Shown: positions 1 to 8,070, numbered from the stretch's first letter. The stretch is 64,000 nucleotides of DNA from PALSA-612 sp963776375 (GCA_963776375.1 CAVZMF010000005.1:744001-808000), one strand, 5' to 3'. Notes: generated by a model from the sequence alone, not told the origin. Program-made: numbers and translations.

Positions 1-1
1 G

Positions 2-85
2 TGGGGGGAGGGCGTCGTCTTCATGCGCGTCGAGCCGAGCTCGATGTGGGCCTACGCCTTCCATCCCGAGAACTTTCCCGAGTAG
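2..85 (+). CDS. C-terminal fragment of an unidentified protein (window edge)
   Basis: An open frame enters from the left edge and stops at a TAG at 83-85, giving 27 residues that end in WAYAFHPENFPE. The pattern of an Arg-Val strand followed by Trp-Ala-Tyr and a short acidic tail recalls the last strand of pyridoxamine 5'-phosphate oxidase-like flavin-binding proteins, but the piece is too short to assign. The next 110 bases hold no gene that I can see. Confidence 0.35.
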   Translation, partial: WGEGVVFMRVEPSSMWAYAFHPENFPE

Positions 86-197
86 TCCCGCTCCTGCGCG
101 CGTCGTTCCAGGGCTACAACGACGAGCGGGATCTCGACGCTCTGCGAGGCGCCTCGCGCCAAGGTGGGCTAGCCGAGCGCGCCAGTACCGTCAGGCC

Positions 198-737
198 GTG
201 ACCCGGCCGATCCGGCGCGCCGTTCAGGAGCCGCTCCGCCTGATGGAGGAGCCGCTCCGCTTCCTGCGCCCGCACGCGAGCCTGAGCTCGACGTTCGGCG
301 ACGACTGGTTCGGGCAGTACGCCGAGCGGCTCGCGCGGCTCTTCGGCACGCCGCGCTACATCTTCGCCCAGACCGTCGTCGTCATCGCCTGGATCACGTT
401 CAACGCCTACTCGATCTTCGTCCACTTCGACCCGTACCCGTTCATCCTCCTCAACCTCGCGTTCTCGACCCAGGCCGCCTACGCCGCGCCGCTGATCCTG
501 CTCGCGCAGACCCGGCAGGCCGAGCGCGACAAGGTGCTCGCCGAGGCGGACGCTATCCACCGCGAGGAGCTGGCCAAGGCGGGGATCGACCGGCAGGCGA
601 TCGCCGAGCACCAGAACGATCAGATCAAGCAGCTGATCGAGCAGAACACGCAGCTCACGGAGCAGACCAAGGCGCTGGCGGAGCGGATCGACTCCCTCAT
701 GGGCGAGCTCCACAAGCAGGTCTGCGGGCCGTCCTAG
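198..737 (+). CDS. DUF1003 family membrane protein
   Basis: The 179-residue product starts at a GTG. It has the DUF1003 layout: a charged N-terminus with the family-like FGDDW stretch near residue 35, two membrane segments at about residues 50-95 (TVVVIAWITFNAYSIFV, then FILLNLAFSTQAAYAAPLIL), and a conserved QTRQAERDK turn. A long Glu/Gln-rich C-terminal coiled coil follows (residues about 115-175). The family is widespread and of unknown function; it is often described as cyclic-nucleotide-binding-like without proof. Its TAG stop shares a CTAG tetramer with the stop of the convergent peptidase gene. Confidence 0.85.
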   Translation: MTRPIRRAVQEPLRLMEEPLRFLRPHASLSSTFGDDWFGQYAERLARLFGTPRYIFAQTVVVIAWITFNAYSIFVHFDPYPFILLNLAFSTQAAYAAPLILLAQTRQAERDKVLAEADAIHREELAKAGIDRQAIAEHQNDQIKQLIEQNTQLTEQTKALAERIDSLMGELHKQVCGPS

Positions 738-1624
738 CCGGCGGTCTCCACTCTCGTCAGGAAGGCGTCGAGCACCTCGAGGTAGCGCTCGGGCTCCTCG
801 CAGAACTGCATGTGCGAGCTGTCCTCGAACACGACCCACTCCGATTCCGGGATGCCCCGATGGACGATCTCGGCCTGCCTCGGCGTGCACTCGTCATGGC
901 GGCCGGAGGTGACGAGCGTCGGCACGCCGATCTCACCGAGGCGGTCGGAGATGTCCCAGTCCTTGAACGTCCCGGTGATCACGAACTCGTTCGGCCCCTG
1001 CATGTGCAGGTAGACGTCCGGGTTCTCCTCCAGCTTCGTGAACGTGCGCTGCACGCCTTCCGGCATCGGGTCGAGACGGATGACGTGGCGCTTGTAGAAC
1101 TCCATCATCGCCTGCTGGTACTCGGGCGAGTCGGCCGTGCCGGCGGCCTCGTGCTCGTCCAGCGCCCGCCGCACGTCCTCGGGCAGCTCGGCACGGAGGC
1201 GGCCCGTCTCCTCGGCCCACAGCGGGATGCTGGCCGGAGAGGAGCTCAGCGTCAGGCTCGCCAGCCCGGACGGCTGCGTGAGGGCGTACTCCATCGCGAG
1301 CATGCCTCCCCAGGAGGAGCCGAACACGTGCGTGCGGTCGAGGCCGAGCGCCTCACGAACGGCACCGACTTCGTCGACGAAGGTCTCGACGTTCCACATC
1401 GACTCGTCCGTGCGGCTCGAGTTCCCGCAGCCGACCTGGTCGTAGAAGATCGCCCGGCGCCCCGTTTCCGCGACCCGCTCGAGCGCCTCGAGATAGTCGT
1501 GACAGGCGCCAGGCCCGCCGTGGAGGCAGAGGAGCGGGAGCTTCCCGGGCGCTTCGCCGTCCCCGACGATGCGGTACCAGGTCTCGCGCCCCCGGAACGG
1601 GATCGTGCCCTCGGCGGTGTTCAC
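734..1624 (-). CDS. pip: Proline iminopeptidase (alpha/beta hydrolase, S33)
   Basis: This 296-residue cytoplasmic alpha/beta hydrolase would release N-terminal proline from peptides. The S33 signatures are in order: oxyanion-hole motif HGGPG near residue 35, the GQ-like DQVGCGNS segment, nucleophile elbow GSSWGG near residue 103, an acid in SGRHDE near residue 242, and the catalytic His in SSHMQF near residue 270. Length fits the family. No signal peptide is seen. It overlaps the end of the convergent DUF1003 gene by 4 bases and lies just downstream of ispH on the same strand, with a 22-base gap, so the two may be co-transcribed. Other S33 amidases cannot be excluded. Confidence 0.85.
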   Translation of the reverse strand: MNTAEGTIPFRGRETWYRIVGDGEAPGKLPLLCLHGGPGACHDYLEALERVAETGRRAIFYDQVGCGNSSRTDESMWNVETFVDEVGAVREALGLDRTHVFGSSWGGMLAMEYALTQPSGLASLTLSSSPASIPLWAEETGRLRAELPEDVRRALDEHEAAGTADSPEYQQAMMEFYKRHVIRLDPMPEGVQRTFTKLEENPDVYLHMQGPNEFVITGTFKDWDISDRLGEIGVPTLVTSGRHDECTPRQAEIVHRGIPESEWVVFEDSSHMQFCEEPERYLEVLDAFLTRVETAG

Positions 1625-1646
1625 CGCCGTGTTCTACAGCATGCGA

Positions 1647-2591
1647 TCAGGCCGCCGTGTTCGCGGCGCGGCGGAGCTCGACCGGCAGCCGGAAGAACAC
1701 GTCCTCGACCAGTGAGCCCGAGATGCGGATGTCTGTCACGCCGCGCGCGTGGAACCAGTCGCAGACGCGGCCGACCAGCCGCTCGGGAGCGGACGCGCCG
1801 GCGGTCAGGCCGACGGTCTCGCGCCCTTCGAGCCAGCGCTCGTCGATCTCGCTCTCGTCGTCGATCAGATGCGACTCGACGCCGGCGGCGCGCGCGACCT
1901 CGACGAGCCGGTTCGAGTTCGAGCTGTTCTCCGAGCCGATCACGAGCAGGACGTCGACCTCCGCGAGCATGTCCTTCACGGCCGCCTGCCGGTTCGTCGT
2001 CGCGTAGCAGATGTCCTCTCGCCGTGGAGCCCGGAGCGCGGGGAAGCGGCGGCTCAGCACGGCGACGATCTCCGCCGTGTCGTCGACCGAGAGCGTCGTC
2101 TGGGTCACGTAGGCGACCCGCTCCGGATCGGACACGGAGAGCGCCTCGGCCTCGGCCACGGTGCCGACGATGCGCACCGCCGCGGGCGCCTCGCCGTGGG
2201 TGCCGACGACCTCCTCGTGCCCCTCGTGCCCGATCAGCACGACGGTGTACCCCTCGGCCGCGTAGCGGCGCGTCTCGGCATGCACCTTCGTGACGAGCGG
2301 GCAGGTGGCGTCGATCGTCTCGAGCTTCCTGGCCGCCGCTGTGTCGCGCACGGACGGCGCCACTCCGTGGGCAGAGAGAACGAGCCTCGCACCCTCCGGC
2401 ACGCTCTCCTCGCTCTCGACGAACACCGCGCCGCGGCGCTCGAGGTCGCGGACTACATGGACGTTGTGGACGATCTGCTTGCGCACGTAGACGGGCGGGC
2501 CGTACAGCTCGAGGGCCCGCTCGACGGTCTGTATGGCCCTCTCGACACCGGCGCAGAACCCGCGCGGCGCGGCCAGCAGCACGCGCTTCAC
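1647..2591 (-). CDS. ispH: 4-hydroxy-3-methylbut-2-enyl diphosphate reductase
   Basis: IspH (LytB) reduces HMBPP to IPP and DMAPP in the last step of the MEP isoprenoid pathway, using a [4Fe-4S] cluster. The product has about 314 residues. It begins with the family N-terminus RVLLAAPRGFCAGV, which carries the first cluster Cys. A second Cys is in DATCPLV near residue 97 and a third in ICYATTNRQ near residue 190. The substrate-binding SENSSNSNRL motif and the late TAGASAPE motif are present. I chose the GTG at 2591 because homology starts there; a GTG one codon upstream is equally possible. The open frame continues far upstream, but that extension is not coding. Confidence 0.93.
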   Translation of the reverse strand: MKRVLLAAPRGFCAGVERAIQTVERALELYGPPVYVRKQIVHNVHVVRDLERRGAVFVESEESVPEGARLVLSAHGVAPSVRDTAAARKLETIDATCPLVTKVHAETRRYAAEGYTVVLIGHEGHEEVVGTHGEAPAAVRIVGTVAEAEALSVSDPERVAYVTQTTLSVDDTAEIVAVLSRRFPALRAPRREDICYATTNRQAAVKDMLAEVDVLLVIGSENSSNSNRLVEVARAAGVESHLIDDESEIDERWLEGRETVGLTAGASAPERLVGRVCDWFHARGVTDIRISGSLVEDVFFRLPVELRRAANTAA

Positions 2592-2718
2592 CACGGACGA
2601 TGATGGTAGCCCCTCCCGCGGTGCCGCGGCAGGTCTCCTCGCATCCGCAACTGCCGGCTGCGTCGGTGTCTTCGAGGCGGGGACAGACTGGGCCCGCCTC
2701 GGAGCTCGCCCGGACCAA

Positions 2719-2762
2719 GAGAAAGCCCGCCACCTGGGGGGTCGAGTGCGGCGGGCCTTCTC
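2719..2762 (-). terminator. Rho-independent terminator-like hairpin after the EamA gene
   Basis: Thirteen-base arms (GAGAAAGCCCGCC at 2719-2731 and its near-complement at 2750-2762, one mismatch) enclose an 18-base loop. Read on the minus strand, the hairpin ends in CTTTCTCTT. It lies between the stop of the EamA transporter gene and the ispH start, so it probably ends EamA transcription. Confidence 0.5.
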
Positions 2763-2868
2763 CGACTGCTCACCGCGGCAAATGCGCCAGGCGCCGCGGT
2801 TCGCATCGCCCAGTGGCGGGGAACTTAACGTGTTTTGAGGAACTTGTAAAGACCTGAACGAAAATTCG

Positions 2869-3819
2869 TCAACGGGCGGTTTGTGCAAGCCCGATTGCGG
2901 CGAGCACGAGCAGGCCTCCCAGAAGCTGCGCGGGGGCCAGCGTCTCGTCCAGCCAACCGAACGCGACGACGGCCGCGACGACGGGCTCGAGCATCCCGCA
3001 GATCGCCACGCGTGTCGCCGGCAGGTGCTGGAGCGCGCCCACGACGAGGATGAACGGCACGACCGTGCCCAGGACGACGACCCAGGCGACGAGTGCCCAT
3101 TCGGGAACGTTCGTCCCAGCGAGGTTCCCGTCCAGCGACACGTCAGTGCCGAGCACCTGCCACGGGAGGCTCCACCACGGCTGCGCGATCGTCCACAGCA
3201 GGCAGGCGAAGAGGAAGCCGAAGCAGAGCAGCGAGATCGGGTCGCGCCGGCCGACGGCGTGCTCGGCGTAGAGCACGTAGAGCGCATACGCCGCTGCGCC
3301 GCAGAGTGCGAAGGCAACGCCGAGCCCATCGAGCGAGAAACTGTCCCAGACGCGGACGACGAGGACGACCCCGACGAGTGAGAGCCCGAGCGCCACCCAG
3401 AACCGCGGACGCACCTGTCTCTTTCCGACGAAGCGGGACCACAGGGCGACGAGCAGCGGCCCGAGGAAGATGAGCACGAGCGCGACGCCGATCTTCAGGC
3501 GCCGCAGCGCGAGCACGTAGAGAAGCTGCGTCAGCACGACCGCGCAGGCCCCGAAGATCGCCAGGTAGATCAGCTCGCGGCCGCCGACGCGCAGGCGCTC
3601 AGGCCGCCAGGCGGCGACGATGAGGACGAAGATCGCGAACGAGAACAGGCAGCGCAGCTCCGCGAGCCGGTACGCCGACATCCCGTCGCCGAGCGCGACC
3701 TTGATCACCGCGCCGTTGATCCCGAACATGGCCGCCGAGGCGAGCGCCATTGCGTACCCGAGCGCCGGGCGCTCCACACGCAGGGGCTCGGAGCCCGGGA
3801 TGGGGATCACGTCGGTCAA
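2869..3819 (-). CDS. EamA/DMT-family transporter
   Basis: The 316-residue polytopic protein has about ten hydrophobic segments arranged as two EamA repeats: first repeat residues about 20-155, second about 165-310. Family landmarks include the glycine-rich first helix (ALASAAMFGINGAVIKVAL), LRFLR-like AELRCLFSF in helix 2, and the proline-containing LEPVVAAVVAFGWLDE near the end. Members export or import small metabolites such as amino acids or nucleosides; the substrate cannot be read from sequence. It is transcribed alone towards ispH, with a hairpin between. An AT-richer spacer follows its stop. Confidence 0.88.
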   Translation of the reverse strand: MTDVIPIPGSEPLRVERPALGYAMALASAAMFGINGAVIKVALGDGMSAYRLAELRCLFSFAIFVLIVAAWRPERLRVGGRELIYLAIFGACAVVLTQLLYVLALRRLKIGVALVLIFLGPLLVALWSRFVGKRQVRPRFWVALGLSLVGVVLVVRVWDSFSLDGLGVAFALCGAAAYALYVLYAEHAVGRRDPISLLCFGFLFACLLWTIAQPWWSLPWQVLGTDVSLDGNLAGTNVPEWALVAWVVVLGTVVPFILVVGALQHLPATRVAICGMLEPVVAAVVAFGWLDETLAPAQLLGGLLVLAAIGLAQTAR

Positions 3820-3864
3820 GGGCCGCCGAACCTACAGCACGTGCCCGCCGTACACTCTGCCGAG

Positions 3865-3939
3865 CGGGACGTAGCGCAGCCTGGTTAGCGCGCCTGCTTT
3901 GGGAGCAGGAGGCCGCCGGTTCGAATCCGGCCGTCCCGA
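3865..3939 (+). tRNA. tRNA-Pro(TGG)
   Basis: A complete cloverleaf: acceptor CGGGACG/CGTCCCG, D-arm with GGTTAG loop, anticodon stem CCTGC/GCAGG with loop TTTGGGA giving anticodon TGG, and T-loop TTCGAAT. CCA is not encoded. The M15 peptidase gene starts 4 bases after the discriminator base. Confidence 0.95.
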
Positions 3940-3942
3940 CTC

Positions 3943-4596
3943 ATGCGCATCGTCGCCTGCTGCGCCGCTGCGGCGGCGCTTGCCGTCCTGCTCGTGACCG
4001 CGTCCTCCGCGTCGACGACGTCGTTCCGGGGCACGATCTCCCCGATCGGGCCGGCGATGCGAGCGACCATGACCGGAAGCTCCTGGCACGCCGGCTGCCC
4101 CGTGTCGCTCTCGCAGCTCCGGGTCCTGACGCTCACCTACTGGGGCTTCGACGACCGCGCACACACCGGTCGGATCGTCGTCAACGCCGACGTCGCGCGC
4201 ACACTTGTCTCCGTCTTCCGCAGGCTGTACGCCGCGCGCTACCCGATCCGGCGCATGCAGCCCGTCGACGCCTACGGTGGCAGCGACTTCCGCTCGATCG
4301 AGGCCGACAACACGTCCTCGTTCAACTGCCGGGCGGCGACCGGCTCGACGCACTGGTCGGAGCACGCGTACGGGCACGCGATCGACATCGACCCGATCGA
4401 GAACCCCTACGTCGACGGCGGGGCGACGTCACACGCCGCCGGCAGGCCGTACCTCGACCGCTCGCGGCATCGACCCGGCATGGCCTATCCGGGCAGCGCC
4501 GTCGTGCAGGCGTTCGCCGCCGCGGGCTGGGGCTGGGGAGGCAGCTGGTCGGGGAGCGTTCACGACTACCAGCACTTCTCGGTGAGCGGACGATGA
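3943..4596 (+). CDS. Secreted M15-family D-Ala-D-Ala carboxypeptidase-like protein
   Basis: The 217-residue precursor has a signal peptide (residues 1-24, Ala-rich core ending SSAS). The mature part matches the M15 (VanY/Peptidase_M15_4) zinc fold: a substrate-side SFNCR motif, the first zinc ligands in the HxxxxxxD motif seen as HAYGHAIDID near residues 142-151, and the last His in DYQHFS near residue 210. Its expected role is trimming peptidoglycan peptides outside the membrane. Its stop overlaps the start of the aldolase gene (ATGA), suggesting translational coupling. It lies directly behind tRNA-Pro and could share its transcript. The family is clear, the exact substrate is not. Confidence 0.78.
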   Translation: MRIVACCAAAAALAVLLVTASSASTTSFRGTISPIGPAMRATMTGSSWHAGCPVSLSQLRVLTLTYWGFDDRAHTGRIVVNADVARTLVSVFRRLYAARYPIRRMQPVDAYGGSDFRSIEADNTSSFNCRAATGSTHWSEHAYGHAIDIDPIENPYVDGGATSHAAGRPYLDRSRHRPGMAYPGSAVVQAFAAAGWGWGGSWSGSVHDYQHFSVSGR

Positions 4597-5474
4597 GCCT
4601 CTCGCGGATCTCGGGCACGCTGGCGGCGGCGGCGACGCCGCTCCGCGACGGCGGCGCGGCGCCCGACGAGGACGGCTTCGAGCCGCTCGTCCAGTTCCTG
4701 ATCGACGCGGGGCTGAACGGCCTGCTCGCGCTCGGCACGACCGGAGAGGGGATCCTGCTTTCGGTCCCTGAGCGCAAGCGCGTCACCGAGCTCTTCGTCC
4801 GGGCCGCCGCCGGGAAGCTCGACATCGCGGCCCACTGCGGCGCGCAGACCACGGCCGACACGGTCGAGCTGGCGGAGCACGCTGCGGAGACCGGCGTCAG
4901 CGCGGTGGCCGTGATCGCGCCGCCGTACTTCCCGCTCGACGACGCTGCGCAGCTCGCTCATTTCAGGGCCGCCGCACGCGCCTGCGCGCCCACGCCTTTC
5001 TACGTGTACGAGTTCGAGCGCTCGAGCGGCTACGCGGTGCCCCCGCACGTGATCGACGAGCTTCGAGCCGCCGCGCCGAACCTCGCCGGGATGAAGGTGT
5101 CGGACGCACCGTGGGAGCGCTTCCAGCCCTACCTGATCGAGGGCCTCGACGTCTTCGTCGGGCCCGAGTCCCTGATCGACCAGGGTCTCGCCGGCGGGGC
5201 CGTCGGCGCGGTCTCGGCGCTCGCCACCGCGTTCCCGGAGCTCGTGCTCGAGGCCGTCCGCAGCCGCAGCGCCGAGGCCACTGCGCGCGTGGGGGAGCTC
5301 CGCGCCGCGATCGAGGGCTTTCCGCGCCACGCCGCGCTGAAGCACGTGCTGCGCACGCGAGGGGTCGCGATCAACCCCGATGTCCGCGCGCCGCTCCGCG
5401 GGCTCACGGACGCCGAGCGAGGCCGCCTCGACGAGCTCCTCCCAGCGTGGCTCGAGGAGGCTGCCGTTCGCTGA
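4593..5474 (+). CDS. DapA/N-acetylneuraminate lyase family aldolase
   Basis: The 293-residue TIM-barrel class I aldolase joins or splits pyruvate-type 2-keto acids through a Schiff-base lysine. The GTTGEG motif that binds the pyruvate carboxylate is near residue 48, the catalytic Tyr is in FYVYEFE near residue 136, and the lysine is in AGMKVS near residue 166. The start ATG at 4593 overlaps the M15 peptidase stop. The lone setting, with no lysine-pathway genes around, and an atypical YEFE context in place of YNVP argue against assigning it as dapA; a sugar-acid or other 2-keto acid aldolase is as likely. A 219-bp tandem repeat begins a few bases after the stop. Confidence 0.85.
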   Translation: MSLSRISGTLAAAATPLRDGGAAPDEDGFEPLVQFLIDAGLNGLLALGTTGEGILLSVPERKRVTELFVRAAAGKLDIAAHCGAQTTADTVELAEHAAETGVSAVAVIAPPYFPLDDAAQLAHFRAAARACAPTPFYVYEFERSSGYAVPPHVIDELRAAAPNLAGMKVSDAPWERFQPYLIEGLDVFVGPESLIDQGLAGGAVGAVSALATAFPELVLEAVRSRSAEATARVGELRAAIEGFPRHAALKHVLRTRGVAINPDVRAPLRGLTDAERGRLDELLPAWLEEAAVR

Positions 5475-5479
5475 ACAGG

Positions 5480-5917
5480 CAACGACCGGACCAAAAACTC
5501 GCCGAGCCGGTTTCGCTTTCGTCCACCCATCCGACTGGCCTTCGGCTTCCGCCTACCGCCGCCCGGTTGGGCTTCGACCTACTCGCGCTCCGTGCTCGGC
5601 GCAAGCAGCACACTAGGGCTTCTCCGGCCGGCGTGCAAGGGCTCTCGAAACGAAATTCTCCGCAAATTGCGAAGATCGGATTGTGTCGCCTTTACGGACA
5701 ACATCCGGACCAAAAACTCGCCGAGCCGGTTTCGCTTTCGTCCACCCATCCGACTGGCCTTCGGCTTCCGCCTACCGCCGCCCGGTTGGGCTTCGACCTA
5801 CTCGCGCTCCGTGCTCGGCGCAAGCAGGACACTAGGGTGTCACGGCTCGGGATGCAAGGGCTTCGACGACGATACTTCCCGCAAATTGCGAAGGTCGATC
5901 GATTCCTCTTCGCGGGA
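5480..5917 (+). repeat. Tandem duplication, two 219-bp units
   Basis: Units 5480-5698 and 5699-5917 are aligned with a constant offset of 219 bases. From the shared CCGGACCAAAAACTC (5486 and 5705) to about CTCGGCGCAAGCAG the copies are practically identical for over 120 bases; the last third is diverged (roughly three-quarters identical) but keeps the CGCAAATTGCGAAG block. The second copy contains the last codons and stop of ctaG on the minus strand, so the duplication seems to have copied the ctaG 3' end. Because 219 is divisible by three, an open frame repeats too, but I see no sign that it is a gene. Confidence 0.85.
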
Positions 5918-6632
5918 GAAGCGCGCGAGGTAATAGGCGACGAGGATGAAGAACAGGATCGCCTCCTCCACGGTCATGGTCACGCCCGCGATCCGCTGGT
6001 CCCGGAGCGCGTCGATCCCCCACAGCCTCGGCGCGTGCTCGTAGAACGTGTAGATCGGCCGGCCGAGCAGCGATAGCAGGAGCCCGAGAGGCGACGCGAA
6101 GAAGAACGCCGCCGCGAGATAGAGCGCCTTGCGCGCCGGAGCTGAGCCGCTGCGGGGCGTCCTGGAACACCGGCCACCAGAGAACGATCCCGGCCGCGAG
6201 GTAGCAGAGGTGCTCGAGGTGGAGCAGGGAGCGCGGGTGCTCGAGCGCCGCGTCGTAGACCCAGGGCAGGTGCCAGACGATGTAGGTGCCGAGCCAGAGG
6301 CCGAGCGCCACCGGCGGCAGCGTGGCGATGCGTGCGCCCGGAGCCCGCGCGAGGAAGGCGCCGAGCGCAGGCGGGATGCCGAGCACGAGCAGCGCCGGCG
6401 CCCACTCGGCGATGGCGATGTTCTGCAGGAGGTGCGCCGAGAGCAGGTAGTGGTTGGCGATCGTCGCCAGCGGCGTCACGCGGGTGAAGAAGACGACGGC
6501 CACGCCGGCCGCGAAGCAGACGATCCGCCAGCGCGGGGCCGGAAAGGCGCGGTTGCCCGCGGTGTAGAGGACGACGAGCCCAGCAACCGTGACGAACCCG
6601 TCGGGATCGAGGCTCCAGTCGGACGGCGCCAC
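5840..6632 (-). CDS. ctaG: Cytochrome c oxidase assembly protein CtaG-like (one frameshift)
   Basis: This is a CtaG/caa3-type integral membrane assembly factor, thought to help deliver copper to cytochrome oxidase. It has about seven hydrophobic segments. Motifs include HYLLSAHLLQNIAIAEWAP, the family-conserved WHLPWVYDAAL and LEHLCYLAAGIVLWWPV. After FQDAPQR (near 6140) the frame breaks. In the next frame the protein continues as ALYLAAAFFFASPLGLLLSL, then YTFYEHAPRLWGIDALRDQ, then a last helix and a stop at 5840-5842. All family parts are therefore present and a single-base error or recent mutation is likely. The last residues lie inside the second copy of the tandem duplication. Confidence 0.8.
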
Positions 6633-6672
6633 CCCCGGTACGCTACTCGGACGGCGCAGAGGCGCCGCCTCC

Positions 6673-6743
6673 GCGGGCGTAGCTCAATGGTAGAGCCCCA
6701 GCCTTCCAAGCTGGTCACGTGGGTTCGATTCCCATCGCCCGCT
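6673..6743 (+). tRNA. tRNA-Gly(TCC)
   Basis: Cloverleaf with acceptor GCGGGCG/CGCCCGC, D-loop AATGGTA, anticodon stem CCAGC/GCTGG and loop CTTCCAA giving TCC, and T-loop TTCGATT. The discriminator base is T. CCA does not directly follow it, although an ACCA occurs right after. Confidence 0.95.
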
Positions 6744-6756
6744 ACCAAAGCAGTCA

Positions 6757-6791
6757 AGCCGGAAAGCCGCTTCCAAAGCGGCTTTCCGGCT
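6757..6791 (+). terminator. Perfect 16-bp hairpin behind tRNA-Gly
   Basis: A flawless inverted repeat with 16-base arms (6757-6772 and 6776-6791) and a 3-base loop CCA starts 14 bases after the tRNA. There is no T-run after it. It may end or process the tRNA transcript, or be a REP-like palindrome. Confidence 0.6.
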
Positions 6792-7735
6792 GATCCAGGC
6801 CGAGTACTCGCGGTCCGCTGGACGGGCTGAGATCCGCCTGGGTGTGCCCTCAACCGGGAGTCACGCGGCACAGAGGAGTCCCACTTCGGCGAGTGGGGGT
6901 GTGCTGGACCCAGGTCTCGCAGCCGACGCCGTCGTGGTCGCCGTCGAAGCAGGCGACGCGCTTTCAGACCTTGCTGTGGGACCGGCTGTCTTCCTCCGCG
7001 GAAGCGGCGATTGCGAAGACAGCCGCCGTTAGATGCGCCCTTTGAGGGGAAGGGCCGCTGCTGGTGACCAGTCCTTTACCCGGCGGGGCCGCCCGTCCAA
7101 ACGTGATGCGGGCCGTGCCTCCGGAGGTTGAAGTGACGGGCAGTGTCCATCCCTCCGGAGGCCGGCCGTGCCGGCGCGACGCCCCTCCGCCCGCGCCGGC
7201 GTATGCACTCAACGCCTACCCCGACCCACAGGACCCAAACCGGAACGCAGATGAGGCAATGACTGCTGGAAACCAGCCGTTCGATCCGCTCGAGCTCCTT
7301 GGCCAGCCCCCGGAAGGGGTAGGGGGAGGAACGGAGGAAGGTCTGCGTGGCTTCACTGATGGTTGACGAGTCGGTCTTGCCGAGAATCAAGGCGACAACC
7401 CACCGGAGAGGAGCCGAGAATGGATGTCTACGTCAGCCCAGGTTTCGAGTCGATTCATTCACTGCGGAAGCGTGTCGGGGACAGCAGGCTGAGAGAGGAG
7501 CACCCGTACAAGACTGTGATTGACAGGCTTCCCTCACTGTCGTGCTCAACTCGCAGGCAGCCACTGCGCTCAAGGAACGGTCACGTCCGCAAGCTCAGAC
7601 TGTGGTCCCGCGTCTGGGAGTAACCCGAAGGCCAGGGGTCTGCCCGCGCATACACGTTTGGTCCCCGCGCACGCGAGGCGGGTGGCCGCTGTCGCCGCCG
7701 ACCCGGGGGCCGCTCTTCTGACATCCTCCCGGGCC
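6792..7735. other. Gene-poor stretch with gene remnants
   Basis: No convincing full gene is visible over about 940 bases. Short open frames exist on both strands (for example from the ATG at 7421, preceded by GAGGAGCCGAGA, about 66 residues), but none shows family features or a plausible composition. The only recognisable piece is an Excalibur-like motif on the minus strand at 6850-6963. GC content dips locally. The stretch lies behind a tRNA gene, a common place for insertion and decay. Confidence 0.5.
6850..6963 (-). pseudogene. Remnant of an Excalibur-type calcium-binding secreted protein
   Basis: On the minus strand the 37 codons after an in-frame TGA (6966-6964) read RVACFDGDHDGVGCE followed by TWVQHTP and a stop at 6850. 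The D-G-D-H-D-G-V-G-C-E pattern matches the Excalibur motif (DxDxDGxxCE) usually found at the C-terminus of secreted actinobacterial proteins. No start codon or signal peptide can be joined to it; the same frame above the TGA is open but unrecognisable. I read it as a broken gene end. Confidence 0.38.
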
Positions 7736-7930
7736 ATGGCCGCCGTCCTGTACACCTTGTTCGTGGGCATGCCGCTCTGCCTGGTTGCGGTGACGTTCGG
7801 GCTGCTCGCCTGCATGACGATCGTCGGGCTGCCGATCGGCATCACCCTGATCGCGATCGGCATCAAGGCGTTGTCCTATCCGCAACCGACGCGGTACGAC
7901 GTCAGGCTCAGGATCAACGAGCGACGGTAA
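7736..7930 (+). CDS. Small membrane protein, YccF-like segment
   Basis: The 64-residue product starts at ATG 7736. It has two hydrophobic stretches, LYTLFVGMPLCLVAVTFGLL and CMTIVGLPIGITLIAIGIKA, then a polar tail PQPTRYDVRLRINERR. The C-x-TIVGLPIG turn is typical of YccF/DUF307 inner-membrane domains, which usually occur in pairs, so this would be a half-size relative. No good Shine-Dalgarno is seen. Function unknown. Confidence 0.5.
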   Translation: MAAVLYTLFVGMPLCLVAVTFGLLACMTIVGLPIGITLIAIGIKALSYPQPTRYDVRLRINERR

Positions 7931-8070
7931 TGACCTCGACGCGCGGTCGCCGGACGGACACCGCGAGCGGCGACGTGCCGAACTTCGTCGGCCACGTCAT
8001 CTCCAACACCACGGTCAACGCCAATGGGGAGGTGACGGATCAGACCATCGAGGTCCATTTGAGCTGCTGA
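7930..8070 (+). pseudogene. Small ORF, possible C-terminal remnant of a secreted protein
   Basis: A 46-codon frame starts on an ATG overlapping the previous stop (TAATG) and ends NANGEVTDQTIEVHLSC. The alternating beta-like pattern and terminal Cys look like the end of an exported beta-sandwich protein, while the first 15 residues (MTSTRGRRTDTASGDV) look like non-coding sequence. I therefore read it as a truncated gene end rather than a true small protein. Confidence 0.3.

Noticed and set aside
1647..3329. N-terminal extension of IspH by about 245 residues
   Set aside because: Homology begins at GTG 2591; the extension crosses a terminator hairpin and the EamA gene in a wrong frame.
4593..5474. 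Assignment as dapA of lysine synthesis
   Set aside because: Family motifs fit the whole lyase superfamily; the Tyr motif context and neighbourhood give no support for dihydrodipicolinate synthase.
5111..6076. A repeat-containing open frame through the 219-bp duplication
   Set aside because: It repeats only because 219 is a multiple of three. It overlaps the aldolase and ctaG in other frames and has no start or motif of its own.
7421..7623. A 66-residue gene starting at ATG 7421
   Set aside because: It has a weak GAGGAG-like site but no family resemblance, no conserved pattern and a non-gene-like composition; left as part of the gene-poor stretch.
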